From Multivorans sp965232105 (GTDB taxonomy: Bacteria; Acidobacteriota; Thermoanaerobaculia; Multivoradales; Multivoraceae): 64,000 nt of DNA. The stretch covers positions 2,914,001-2,978,000 of the forward strand of contig OZ246956.1 of NCBI GenBank assembly GCA_965232105.1, read 5' to 3'. The notes below the pieces were generated by a model, which was not told the origin of the DNA, ran no database searches, and was given only the letters and a program-made list of their open reading frames with translations. Below, one piece after another: positions 44,801 through 52,648 of the stretch; the first letter of the stretch is position 1; every line of letters starts with the position of its first letter. Made by a program: the position numbers and the translations under genes.

Positions 44801-45068
44801 CCTGCTGGACCTCGCGGATGCCGCGCACGGTGAACAGACGCTGCTCCACCTGCTCGCCGTAGAGCCGCTCCATCTCGGTCGGCGGCCGGTCGCCGGAGCG
44901 CACGGCGACGACGATCGTCGGCGAGCGCAGGTCGGGGAGGAGGTCGATCGGCAGTTCGCGCCACGACATCCAGCCGACAAGGGCGAACGCCAGGGCGGTG
45001 ACCGTGACGGCCACGGGACGCCGGGCGGCGAGGCGGGCCGGGCCGGAGCCTTCACCGGTAGTCATCAC
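41892..45068 (-). CDS. RND-family efflux permease
   Basis: A 1058-residue RND inner-membrane pump. TM1 is AARRPVAVTVTALAFALVGW, followed by the porter domain with LPIDLLPDLRSPTIVV. TM4 carries AGMLVDNAIVVVESIHRRH, with Asp-Asn as in many HAE pumps, and the second TM block has LLGLIVLAGVAVNDAVLL. It is proton-driven in studied relatives and works with a membrane-fusion protein and an outer-membrane channel. The fusion protein is encoded 25 bases upstream; no TolC-type channel is in the window. Start GTG 45068 is followed at once by ATG 45065, which is equally possible. Confidence 0.93.
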   Translation of the reverse strand: MMTTGEGSGPARLAARRPVAVTVTALAFALVGWMSWRELPIDLLPDLRSPTIVVAVRSGDRPPTEMERLYGEQVEQRLFTVRGIREVQQVARTGRLIATVRFDWEADMDLALIEVQKAINPVAADPEVDEVLVRQLDPRQSPVMTLGLAAEPDGPDLAELRRLARRQVAPAMEQLADVAEVRVLGGRELEVRVRVDRYRMQAFGVTLGQLEQRLVAENVDIDAGTLEDRGQVFLVRGISRFRNPRDVERVVIRYRTQAGAGGQETRQPIRISDVAEVEVADAEIDHLVRVNGREGVGLQVFKEAGANTVEVSRTVRSALENLELDLPRVDVSMVNDDAALIEDAMADLQNAALIGIALAVVVLALFLRSFGPTVVVASAVPVSLFVALFAMRLWDHSLNIITLAGLALGAGMLVDNAIVVVESIHRRHRPGVSAAESAARGTGEVAGAIAASTLTTCVVFLPVLFVQGLAARLIEGIAFTVTASLAASLAVALMLIPALSRWFLPRAKPVADTGVAAGEVADDPSAEPDSGEARPLGWAFGALERLVLFLLRLRWIVVGAAVLAAAAAVNVLLGLGSELLPPADPRQFSVRMVGPPGQRVEATAAAVSTLEEAVRQAAGEHLEAIQAEVGRLPEDDRLVTTELTEENTARLLVRMSAEGPAGSQIVSALSPSFTDLPGTEIEWEVGTSALAEALGSSGPPIVVEIAGQSLPDLRAAATSLRDSLAAREELWNVRSSFEGGPPELRIELDRAMADGLGVDLETIARVLQSALDGRKVTLLSVGDEERHVVLSLPQPRPEELAGLRFTSSAGADLVLGQVARFVPTEGAREVFRRDQRRVAQVTARITEGSDYPRAIAAANDAISSTDLPPGLIVRLAGEEEERERATAELRLAGLLAIVLVLMVLAGTFESLLQPLTVLFAIPLALIGVACTLGPLGRPVGVMALLGLIVLAGVAVNDAVLLIAAARRLMAAGVERRAALARAAAIRLRPILMTTLTTVLVLVPLAAGAGEAAELRSPMAYTIIGGILTSTLGSLLVLPCLYLILAGRGRGTRRTEAEV

Positions 45069-45093
45069 GGTTGCCCGACCTCGTAACGAGCGG

Positions 45094-46224
45094 CTAGCCG
45101 GAGACGCGGACGCGGGTGCCGTCGGTCAGGGTTTCAAGTCCGCGGACGACGATCCGCTCGCCGACTTCGAGCCCCTGGCGGACCTCGGCGATCTCGTCGT
45201 CGCCGAGACCTAGGACGACCTCGCGCCTTACGGCGCGCTGTCCGTCGAGCACGAACACGACCCGCCGGCCGCCGCGCTCGGTGACCGCCTCGCGGGGAAC
45301 GACCGGCACGTCGTTGCGCTGTTCGACGACCAGGGTGACCTCGACGAACATGCCGGGTCGGAGCAGGCCCCCGGGGTTGTTGATCGCGACCTCGGCGCGG
45401 AAGGTGTGGGTCGTCGGGTCGACTTCGGGGGAGAGGCGAACGACCGCGCCTTCGAAGGTGATGTCCTCCCAGGCGAAGTGGCGGAGCCGCCCCTTCTGGC
45501 CGGGGTGTACGCGCGCCAGTTCCGGGCCCACGAGGTCGATGTCGGCGACCAGGGAGTCGACGGGAGCGATCCGGGCCACCTGGAAACCCTGCGATACGAG
45601 CTGTCCATCGGCGATCGGCATGCCGCGCGCGTCGCGGGCGAGCTCCATCAGTACGCCACCGATCGGCGTGAACATCCTGGCGCGGTCCTCGGTCAGCAGG
45701 CTCTGCTCCCAGGTCGCCTTCGCGTCTTCGAGCGCGGTCTCCGCCCGGCGCAACTCCTCGGCGGCGATCAGTTCCTGCTCGAACAGCTTCGCGCGGGCAT
45801 CGCGCTCGGCGAGGGCCCCCTGGTACGCCTGGTGCGTGGCCCCGACCCGAGCGGCGAGTCGCGCGTCTTCGCCGGTGACTTCGGCGATCATCTGATCGGG
45901 CACGACGCGGTCGCCTTCGGCCAGCCGGTTCCCGTCCTCGTCACGTCCGATCAGCAATCGGCCGGGCGTCTCGACCTGCAGCACGATGCTCTCGGCGGCC
46001 CGCAACGTGCCGGTGGCGACGATCAGGTCCTCGACGTTGCCGGTCGCGACCTCGGTGGCGCTCACCGGAACCAGGAAGTCGACCGTGTCCGTCGTGCCCG
46101 CGGCCTGGCAGCCGACGATCGAAGCGCAGGTCGCGGCCGCGACGAGCAGCCGCAGCCCCGGAAGCCGCCGCCCGGGAAGTCGCGGCCCGGGTGCGGCCGA
46201 AGAAGTTGCTCGGCGGTCGCTCAC
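45094..46224 (-). CDS. RND membrane-fusion (HlyD/AcrA-type) lipoprotein
   Basis: A 376-residue periplasmic adaptor. The signal ends in a lipobox (ASIVGC). A barrel-sandwich region with GTLRAAESIVLQVETPGR, an alpha-hairpin (AYQGALAERDARAKLFEQ, EELRRAETALEDAKATWEQ) and beta-barrel/MP domains (NPGGLLRPGMFVEVTLVVE, REAVTERGGRRVVFVL) match the family. GTG 46224 overlaps the TGA stop of the upstream permease gene (46221-46224). The frame is open far upstream, but only this start gives the lipoprotein signal. It would join the RND pump to an outer-membrane channel encoded elsewhere. Confidence 0.92.
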   Translation of the reverse strand: MSDRRATSSAAPGPRLPGRRLPGLRLLVAAATCASIVGCQAAGTTDTVDFLVPVSATEVATGNVEDLIVATGTLRAAESIVLQVETPGRLLIGRDEDGNRLAEGDRVVPDQMIAEVTGEDARLAARVGATHQAYQGALAERDARAKLFEQELIAAEELRRAETALEDAKATWEQSLLTEDRARMFTPIGGVLMELARDARGMPIADGQLVSQGFQVARIAPVDSLVADIDLVGPELARVHPGQKGRLRHFAWEDITFEGAVVRLSPEVDPTTHTFRAEVAINNPGGLLRPGMFVEVTLVVEQRNDVPVVPREAVTERGGRRVVFVLDGQRAVRREVVLGLGDDEIAEVRQGLEVGERIVVRGLETLTDGTRVRVSG

Positions 46225-49200
46225 GGCGCACCTCCACCGCCGGTCGTGTCCGCGCCGACGCCGTTGTCGAGGCGCACGAAGCGCACCGCGTCGGCGGCCA
46301 CGACGTTGCCGGTCGTATCGTCGCTCAGTTCGAGTTCCACCGGTCCCGAGGCAAGATCGAAGTCGCCGAGAACCGCCCAGCCGATGCCGGCGCCCTGCGC
46401 GTCGAAGTCGATCGGATGGGAGCTGCCGGCGTTGCGTAGTTCCAGGTCGTAGGTGCCCAGGTTCAGGCCGAACGACACCTGTACCTGGGCGCCGCGGGCG
46501 TCGGCGGGGGACGGACCGCCGTCCCCGCCGCCGATCCGCACCTCGCGGCGGATTTCGCCACCTCCGGGTACGGGCGACAGGGATGGCACGTGCAGCTCGA
46601 CCCGCCAGCGGCCGGCTTCGGGAAGCTCGGCCCTGTAGGTGGCGCGGCGGCTTCCGTCTCCCTTCGAGACGACCGCGGTTGTCCGGCGGTAGCGGCCCCA
46701 GCTCGACGGCTGTTCGTAGCGCGACCAGTTGGACGGCGTTCCCGCGAAGATCTGGAAGACCGGCAACCCCTGGTCCGTTTCGACCGCGGGTGCGAAGAAG
46801 CCTGCCAGGCCGCCCTGGAGTCTGATGCCGCCCGTCTCCGCCTCGTCCGTCGCCACGGAGAAACCGGGATCCAGATCGTCGACGACGATCGTGTTCGCGC
46901 CGGAGTCGAGGAACGACGGCGTCCAGTTGGCCGGCCTGGTGCCGCGCAGCGGTTCGCTGTCCGTGATCGTCTCGTTGTCGCCCCGTGGCAGCTCGACGGG
47001 GAACTCGCGCCGGTTCAGCGACAGATAGGGAGACGCGAGCATCGTCCCGGGCGGCCGGGAGGTGACGAGACCGAACTCGACGCTCGTATGGCCGGGGATC
47101 AGCACGGGTTCGCTCGAGTCCCAGCGAGCGCCGCCCGGGGCGCGCACCGCGTAGCGCAGACGGAACAGGCCGGGCGCCTCCTCGCCGTTGCGGACGAACA
47201 GGCGCGTCTGGTACTGCGGTGTTCCCTGGTCGTCGTCCGGCAGGCGCTCCAGTTCGGCGGGAGAGACGATGAAGCCCGGCAGATCGGTCTGGTGCAGGAA
47301 GTCCCCGACGAGACCGGCCAGGTCCACGCCCGCCTCCTGAGCGGCGCGGTAGAGGTCGGCCGCGGTAAAGGTCGAGCCCAGGTGCTCGCGGAGCAGGATG
47401 GCCATCATCGCGGCGGCGCGCTCGCGACCGGCGCCGTCGAGAATCGCGTCGGCGAGGGCGGAGGTCTTGAGGTAGAGGGCATTCACGGCTCGCTTCGGAT
47501 CCTCCTCTACGTCCATGTCGGTCAACGAGCTTCCCAGCACGGCATCCCAGACGCCGGGCCGGTCGGTGATGCTCTTGACGATGCCGCTGGACATTGAGCC
47601 GCCGCCGCTCGCGAACTGGCCGGAAAACCCTCCCTGCATCACGTTGGCGATCGTCCAGCCGAACTCCCGGTCGAAGAGGTGGGCCGAGAAGTACGACTCG
47701 CCTCCGTTCACCAGCCGGTTCACCAGGTTGTGGCACAGCGCCTCGAGCGCCAGGGCCTCGGGGCCGCGGGCGCCGGTCTGGTAGAGGAAGAGGTTGCGAA
47801 CGCCGCCGACCTCCACGTTGCCGCCGGTGAAGTCGGTGCGGAAGAACTGCTGCAGCCCGTAGGCCTTGGCCCGCGCCAATCCGCCCTCCTGGTCCTCGTA
47901 GCGCTCCGGGTTGCGGAAGCGGAACTCGAAGCGGGAGGTCGGCAGACCGCTTTCACTGAGCAGCAGCATGCCGGGCGGTGCGCGCTCGGTGTCCATGCGC
48001 CAGCCGCCGCCATAGGCGCGGAGCGTCCAGGGAACTTCGACCAGCGTGAGTTGACGGTAGGGGTAGGGCAGGCCGAGTTCGCGGGCCGTGGTGAAACGCT
48101 CGGCGGCTACGGCTTCGATCTCCGCCCTGGCGTCGGCGAAGAAGTCCAGGTTCCGCAGGTGGCCGGGGTGGACCAGGAGTTCGACCTCGGTGCCCTCGAC
48201 TTCCGTCGTTCGGCGCTCGAACCTGCCGGCGACGAGCATGACCTCGGGTACCGAACCCGCCGGCGCGAAGCGCTGGCCATCGCCGCTCGGCTGCGCCTTG
48301 CCCGGCCCCGCGACCGTCCAGCCGGACGGCGTTCGGACATCGAGGTCGAGTTCGAAGAAGTCCCGGGGACGCTGCCGGGGATCATCGATGCCGACCGCTG
48401 CTCCGGGGCGCGGGAGCCACGCGAGAGAGGCGGGGAGCGCGACGAAGTTGCGTTCAACGAAGCCGTTCAAGCTGCCGAGAAAGGCGATCTGGGCGTCCTG
48501 CCATTCGATCGTGTTGAAGTCGACTGCCGCATCGAGATAGGCGAAACGGAGGTCGGGCCGCCCCTGGGCGCGTATCCGGACACCTGTGGCCTGACCTGAC
48601 GGCATCCTCGACCCGAGGTCGATGTCGAGCAGACCGTTGTCGTGGCTGAAGTCCAGCGCCGCGCCGCTCGCGTCCCAGACGCCGTCCACCTCGAGACCCG
48701 GATTCAGGCTGAACATGGGGGCGGCGGCGTCCGCGGGCGCGAACTGGACTTCCAGGTCGAGGGTCAGACGTCCGCCGCGTTCGAGGTCGACCGAGCCGCG
48801 CATCGCCTGAAGATCGACGACGGCCTCGGCACGGCGCTGCTCATGGGCCGCGCGCCACGCGTCGCGCTCCGCGAGCTGGCTCGCGCTCCACGTGATCGTC
48901 GTGAAGATGAGAGCCGCGCCGGCCAGCAACCCGGCGCCGCCGGCCATGCCCCAGGTCCGCCGCTTCGTGTCGTCGAGACGGGGATGGACGGCGACCGCGG
49001 TGGCCAGCAGGCCGGCGCCGAGCAGGGCGAAACTGCCCCGGTTCAGCAGATTGATGCCGGTCCAGATCTGGGGCGCCACGTCGGAGATGCTGCTGACGAA
49101 ACCGCCGCCGAGCGCCAGCGAGGGCAGGACGTAGATCGGCACCTGGAAAGTCAGGAAGGTGGATCCCACCGCCAGGCCGACGCCCGCCAGGGCGGCGATC

Positions 49201-49757
49201 AGGCGGTTGTTGCTGACCAGGGAAACGACCTGCACGAAGGCGACGAAGACGGCGAGTGCCGGGAGCGCCTCGATCAGGAGGTAGGCCCACACGGAACCCC
49301 AGATCGCCGGTTCGCCGAGCCACCAGCCGAAGGCGACTCCCGCGTGGCCGAAGCCCTGGATGATGATCATCGCGACGATCGCCACGCCCCAGACCATGAA
49401 CAGGGCTCCGAAGAAGCGGCCGAACACGAGTTCGGCGTTCGAGTAGGGCCGGCTGTCGAGTACTTCGATCACGCGGTCGCGCCGGTCGCGGGCGCGCAGG
49501 TCGAAGGCGAGGAAGACGACGCCGACGCCGAGGACCAGCGTCTGCCACAGGGCGGTCTGGCTGAGCAGGAACTTGGGGCTGAAGGAGCCGGCGGAGGCCG
49601 AGTAACCGGAGGCCAGGCCGTGGATGACCCAGAAGTACCCGTACTGGAACAGGCAGAAAAGCAGGGCAACGACCGCGAACAGCCAGAAGCGGAACAGGCG
49701 CCGGATGGTGCGCATCTCCGTCCGGGCGAGCGACCAGACGGTGGCAAGCGAGATCAA
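46221..49757 (-). CDS. ABC-2 permease fused to a degenerate M1-peptidase-like domain
   Basis: A 1178-residue membrane protein. The first ~300 residues hold about six helices of an ABC-2 permease (FWLFAVVALLFCLFQYGYFW, VVFLAFDLRARDRRDRVIEV). The following ~600 residues resemble an M1-aminopeptidase ectodomain (PYPYRQLTLVEVPWTLRAYG), but HExxH is replaced by LCHNLVNRLV (about 675) and no GxMEN is seen, so it should be catalytically dead. The C-terminal ~200 residues are beta-rich, with a golvesin-like stretch (ATYRAELPEAGRWRVELHVP). ATG 49757 overlaps the ATPase stop (ATGA). It pairs with that ATPase. Confidence 0.85.
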   Translation of the reverse strand: MISLATVWSLARTEMRTIRRLFRFWLFAVVALLFCLFQYGYFWVIHGLASGYSASAGSFSPKFLLSQTALWQTLVLGVGVVFLAFDLRARDRRDRVIEVLDSRPYSNAELVFGRFFGALFMVWGVAIVAMIIIQGFGHAGVAFGWWLGEPAIWGSVWAYLLIEALPALAVFVAFVQVVSLVSNNRLIAALAGVGLAVGSTFLTFQVPIYVLPSLALGGGFVSSISDVAPQIWTGINLLNRGSFALLGAGLLATAVAVHPRLDDTKRRTWGMAGGAGLLAGAALIFTTITWSASQLAERDAWRAAHEQRRAEAVVDLQAMRGSVDLERGGRLTLDLEVQFAPADAAAPMFSLNPGLEVDGVWDASGAALDFSHDNGLLDIDLGSRMPSGQATGVRIRAQGRPDLRFAYLDAAVDFNTIEWQDAQIAFLGSLNGFVERNFVALPASLAWLPRPGAAVGIDDPRQRPRDFFELDLDVRTPSGWTVAGPGKAQPSGDGQRFAPAGSVPEVMLVAGRFERRTTEVEGTEVELLVHPGHLRNLDFFADARAEIEAVAAERFTTARELGLPYPYRQLTLVEVPWTLRAYGGGWRMDTERAPPGMLLLSESGLPTSRFEFRFRNPERYEDQEGGLARAKAYGLQQFFRTDFTGGNVEVGGVRNLFLYQTGARGPEALALEALCHNLVNRLVNGGESYFSAHLFDREFGWTIANVMQGGFSGQFASGGGSMSSGIVKSITDRPGVWDAVLGSSLTDMDVEEDPKRAVNALYLKTSALADAILDGAGRERAAAMMAILLREHLGSTFTAADLYRAAQEAGVDLAGLVGDFLHQTDLPGFIVSPAELERLPDDDQGTPQYQTRLFVRNGEEAPGLFRLRYAVRAPGGARWDSSEPVLIPGHTSVEFGLVTSRPPGTMLASPYLSLNRREFPVELPRGDNETITDSEPLRGTRPANWTPSFLDSGANTIVVDDLDPGFSVATDEAETGGIRLQGGLAGFFAPAVETDQGLPVFQIFAGTPSNWSRYEQPSSWGRYRRTTAVVSKGDGSRRATYRAELPEAGRWRVELHVPSLSPVPGGGEIRREVRIGGGDGGPSPADARGAQVQVSFGLNLGTYDLELRNAGSSHPIDFDAQGAGIGWAVLGDFDLASGPVELELSDDTTGNVVAADAVRFVRLDNGVGADTTGGGGAP

Positions 49758-50740
49758 GGTTGTGCCTCCTCTCCGGTGGCGTTCGTCGCGGATGGCGGCT
49801 CGACGAGGTCGACTTCGTCGTGCCGGCCGAAGTGCTCGTCGCTCACCAGGGCCTCGGCGCGGCCGCGCGCGACCATGAAGGCGAGGTAGCCCTCCTCCAG
49901 CGTCGGCGAAGCGGCGATCCGCGCGCCGTCCGGAACGCCGTCCGGCGCCGCGACCGCGCGGTACGTGGCCTCGTTCAGGCTGTCGCTACGGGAGACGATC
50001 TCGAAGTCGCCCTCGGGCTGCGGCGCGGACAGGGGCAGAGCGAGTTCGAAGACCTGGCCAGCGGCTCGTTCGAGCAGTCGTGTCGGCGAGCCGCGGAAGA
50101 CGATCTTGCCGGCGTCGAGAAGGGCCAGGTCGTTGCAGCCGGTTCCCAGGTCGGCGACGATGTGGGTCGAGAGGATGATCGTCCGCTCGCGCCCCAGGGT
50201 CGCCATCAGTTGGCGGAACCGGATGCGCTCTTCCGGGTCCAGGCCGACCGTCGGTTCGTCGACGACGAGCAGGCGGGGCTGGTGGATCAGTGCCTGCGCG
50301 ATGCCGAGGCGGCGCCTCATGCCGCCGGAGAGCTTCTTCACCTTGCGATGGGCGACGTCGCCCAGGCCGACATTGTCGAGGACGGTGTCGACGCGCTCGC
50401 GCCGCGTGGCGCGCTCGTCGAGGCCGGAGAGTTCGGCCAGGGTGTCGAGCACCTCTTCCACGCGGTGCAGGCGCCAGGCGCCGAACTCCTGCGGCAGGTA
50501 GCCCAGGTGCGCACGAACGGCCCGGCGCTCCTTGACGGCATCGTGGCCGAAGACGCTCACGGCGCCGGCGGACGGCGTGAGCAGTGTGCAGACGATCCGC
50601 ATCAGGGTGCTCTTGCCGGCGCCATTGGGACCCAGCAGGCCGAACAGGCCGGCGCCGATCTCGAGGTCGACTCCGTCGAGGGCCACCGTGCCGCCCTTGT
50701 ACATGTGGCGCAGGCCGTGCGCGGCTACTGTCGTACTCAG
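49754..50740 (-). CDS. ABC transporter ATP-binding protein
   Basis: A CcmA/NatA-type ATPase of about 328 residues with Walker A LLGPNGAGKST, Q-loop LGYLPQEFG, signature LSGGMRRRLG, Walker B RLLVVDEPTVGLDP and the switch His in LSTHIVAD. The usual first strand (TTVAAHGLRHMYKGG) reads in frame before ATG 50704, so that ATG is too late. CTG 50740 lies 6 bases after GGAG within GGGAGGAG (50747-50754) and is the best start. It is the first gene of the long minus-strand cluster and is coupled to the permease-M1 gene. Confidence 0.92.
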   Translation of the reverse strand: MSTTVAAHGLRHMYKGGTVALDGVDLEIGAGLFGLLGPNGAGKSTLMRIVCTLLTPSAGAVSVFGHDAVKERRAVRAHLGYLPQEFGAWRLHRVEEVLDTLAELSGLDERATRRERVDTVLDNVGLGDVAHRKVKKLSGGMRRRLGIAQALIHQPRLLVVDEPTVGLDPEERIRFRQLMATLGRERTIILSTHIVADLGTGCNDLALLDAGKIVFRGSPTRLLERAAGQVFELALPLSAPQPEGDFEIVSRSDSLNEATYRAVAAPDGVPDGARIAASPTLEEGYLAFMVARGRAEALVSDEHFGRHDEVDLVEPPSATNATGEEAQP

Positions 50741-50954
50741 AACTGTCTCCTCCCGAAGCTCTATACGGACGCGAGCCGCCCTTGGTTACGGTTCAAACCG
50801 TGTGCGGGCCGGTACCGGCTGCCTGGGGCGTGGGCGAAACCCCGATGCCCGCGCACGTAGTAGCCGCTATAGTATGCCGCTGTCCGACACAGCCTCGTTT
50901 CGGACAACTTCTCTGGACAGTTCGGTCCTGGACACCCTCAGACGGAGGTCTCGA
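50741..50954. promoter_or_regulatory. Divergent promoter region with palindrome
   Basis: This 214-base gap separates the long minus-strand transporter cluster from the plus-strand cytochrome/monooxygenase-like gene. It holds a perfect palindrome ACGGTT-CA-AACCGT (50788-50801) that could be an operator for the cluster. A TATAGT box (50868-50873) lies about 80 bases before the plus-strand start and could be a -10 element, though no good -35 is seen. Roles are inferred from position. Confidence 0.4.
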
Positions 50955-52439
50955 ATGACTCGCGCCCAGTACCCTCGCACAAACCGCGCTCTCGCTCTTG
51001 GCGTCGTCGGCGCCCTGGCGGTTTCCGGGCTCGCCGCCGCCGCGGCGGTCGACCCCGAAGCGGTCACCTTTTACCGCGACGTGGCTCCCGTGCTGCAGCA
51101 GGAATGCCAGGTCTGCCACCGCCCGAATGGCGCCAACCTCGGCGGCATGGTGGCGCCGATGGCGCTCACCAGCTACGAAGAGACGCGGCCCTGGGCCCGT
51201 TCGATCGCGCGCCAGGTCGCCACGCGGGCCATGCCTCCGTGGGATGCCTCCCCGGCACACAACGGCGTGTTCTCCAACGAGCGCACCCTGACTCAGGAAG
51301 AGATCGACCTGATCGTGCGCTGGGCGGAGTCCGGCGCTCCGGCCGGTGATCCGGCGGACGCTCCGGAACCGATCGAGTGGCCGAGCAGCGACGGCTGGCT
51401 GATCGGCGAGCCGGACCTCGTCCTGCAGTTCGACGAGCCCTTCTGGGTCGAGGACGACGTGGACGACCTCTACATCTACCGGAAGACGACGGTGACGGAG
51501 GACATGATCCCGAAAGACCGCTTCGTCAAGGCGATCGAGTTCCGGCCCGGCAGCCCGGCGGTTCACCACATCATCGTTCCCGGCCTGGGCGGCATCGCTC
51601 CCGGCAACGACCCGGTGATCCACACGGACGGCATGGCGGACGTGCTGAAGGCGGGCCGCGACCTGACCTGGCAGATGCACTACCACAAGGAGCCGGGCGA
51701 GGGCACCGGATCCTGGGATCAGTCCTCGGTGGCGCTCAAGTTCTACGACAGCGACGAGGACGTGAAGTACGAAGTCTTCAACGCGGACATGGGCAAGTTC
51801 GACTTCGCCGTTCCGCCGGGCGCCTCCGACTACACGATCCAGACCGAGTGGACCTTCCCGTCGGACTCCGAGATCGTCGGCTACCTGCCGCACATGCACC
51901 TGCGCGGCAAGGCGGCGAAGTACGAGGCCTACTACCCGGACGGCAGCCACGAAGTCCTGCTCGACGTGCCGAACTACGACTTCAACTGGCAGACCACCTA
52001 CAAGTACGAGGAACGCAAGAAGGTGCCGGCCGGCACCCGGGTGGTCCTGACCACGGTGTTCGACAACTCCGAGGACAACGCGGCCAACCCCGACCCGACC
52101 GCGACGGTCCGCTGGGGCGAGCCGACGACCGACGAGATGAGCTTCGGCTTCATGTCCTACATCAACGAGGAGAACAAGGGCCGCGGCGCCTTCCAGGGTG
52201 AAGGCGAGGGCATCGACGTGACGGCTATCGTTGCCTTCTCCGACGAGAGCCGCGACGGCAAGATGCAGCTCGACGAGACGCCCGACATGGTCAAGCAGTA
52301 CTTCGAGATGATCGACCAGAACAAGGACGGCGCCGTCGACATGGAGGAGGCGCGGGCCGCCAACGGAGTCCTCAAGCAGATGGCGGAGCAGCGCGAGAAG
52401 GCTGAGGCCGCCGCCGCCGGAGCCGCCGGAGGCGAGTAA
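50955..52439 (+). CDS. Exported cytochrome c/copper monooxygenase-like protein with EF-hand
   Basis: A 494-residue exported protein. The signal is LALGVVGALAVSGLAAAAA. A heme-binding CQVCH follows near residue 55 in a DVAPVLQQECQVCH context. The large middle part has His motifs of ascorbate-dependent copper type II monooxygenases: VHHIIVPG, WQMHYHKEPG and LPHMHLRGKAAKYE. The C-terminus carries one EF-hand loop, DQNKDGAVDMEEA. GGAGG at 50944-50948 decides ATG 50955. The fusion suggests electron delivery to a copper or other redox centre in the periplasm. Substrate is unknown. Confidence 0.85.
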   Translation: MTRAQYPRTNRALALGVVGALAVSGLAAAAAVDPEAVTFYRDVAPVLQQECQVCHRPNGANLGGMVAPMALTSYEETRPWARSIARQVATRAMPPWDASPAHNGVFSNERTLTQEEIDLIVRWAESGAPAGDPADAPEPIEWPSSDGWLIGEPDLVLQFDEPFWVEDDVDDLYIYRKTTVTEDMIPKDRFVKAIEFRPGSPAVHHIIVPGLGGIAPGNDPVIHTDGMADVLKAGRDLTWQMHYHKEPGEGTGSWDQSSVALKFYDSDEDVKYEVFNADMGKFDFAVPPGASDYTIQTEWTFPSDSEIVGYLPHMHLRGKAAKYEAYYPDGSHEVLLDVPNYDFNWQTTYKYEERKKVPAGTRVVLTTVFDNSEDNAANPDPTATVRWGEPTTDEMSFGFMSYINEENKGRGAFQGEGEGIDVTAIVAFSDESRDGKMQLDETPDMVKQYFEMIDQNKDGAVDMEEARAANGVLKQMAEQREKAEAAAAGAAGGE

Positions 52440-52465
52440 GCCGTACGCCAGCTCCGTTTTGTTCG

Positions 52466-52500
52466 AACCGCCGGTGCGCCGAAAGGCCGCCGGCGGTTTT
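52466..52500 (+). terminator. Rho-independent terminator
   Basis: AACCGCCGG (52466-52474) pairs perfectly with CCGGCGGTT (52490-52498) around an inner GCC-GAAA-GGC, followed by TTTT starting at 52497. It lies 27 bases after the stop of the monooxygenase-like gene. Confidence 0.8.
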
Positions 52501-52579
52501 GCGTTCCGGGGCCGGCATCTACTCGCAGTGACCGACCGACGATCGGAACAGAGAAGTGCGGAAGGGCAACGCCGTATCT

Positions 52580-52630
52580 CTGGGTGCGCGGACCCTCTGG
52601 TCCGCATCAGGCGCGATGCCGCGAAGCGGC
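52580..52630. repeat. Two-hairpin intergenic repeat element (copy 2)
   Basis: It starts with the same CTGGGTGC as the copy at 17484. A 7-bp hairpin GCGGACC-CTCT-GGTCCGC (52588-52605), ATC, and a second hairpin GCCGC-GAA-GCGGC (52618-52630) follow. Stem bases differ from copy 1 but pair with each other, which supports a selected structure. Confidence 0.55.
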
Positions 52631-52648
52631 GAGCGCGAGTCGGTGTCC

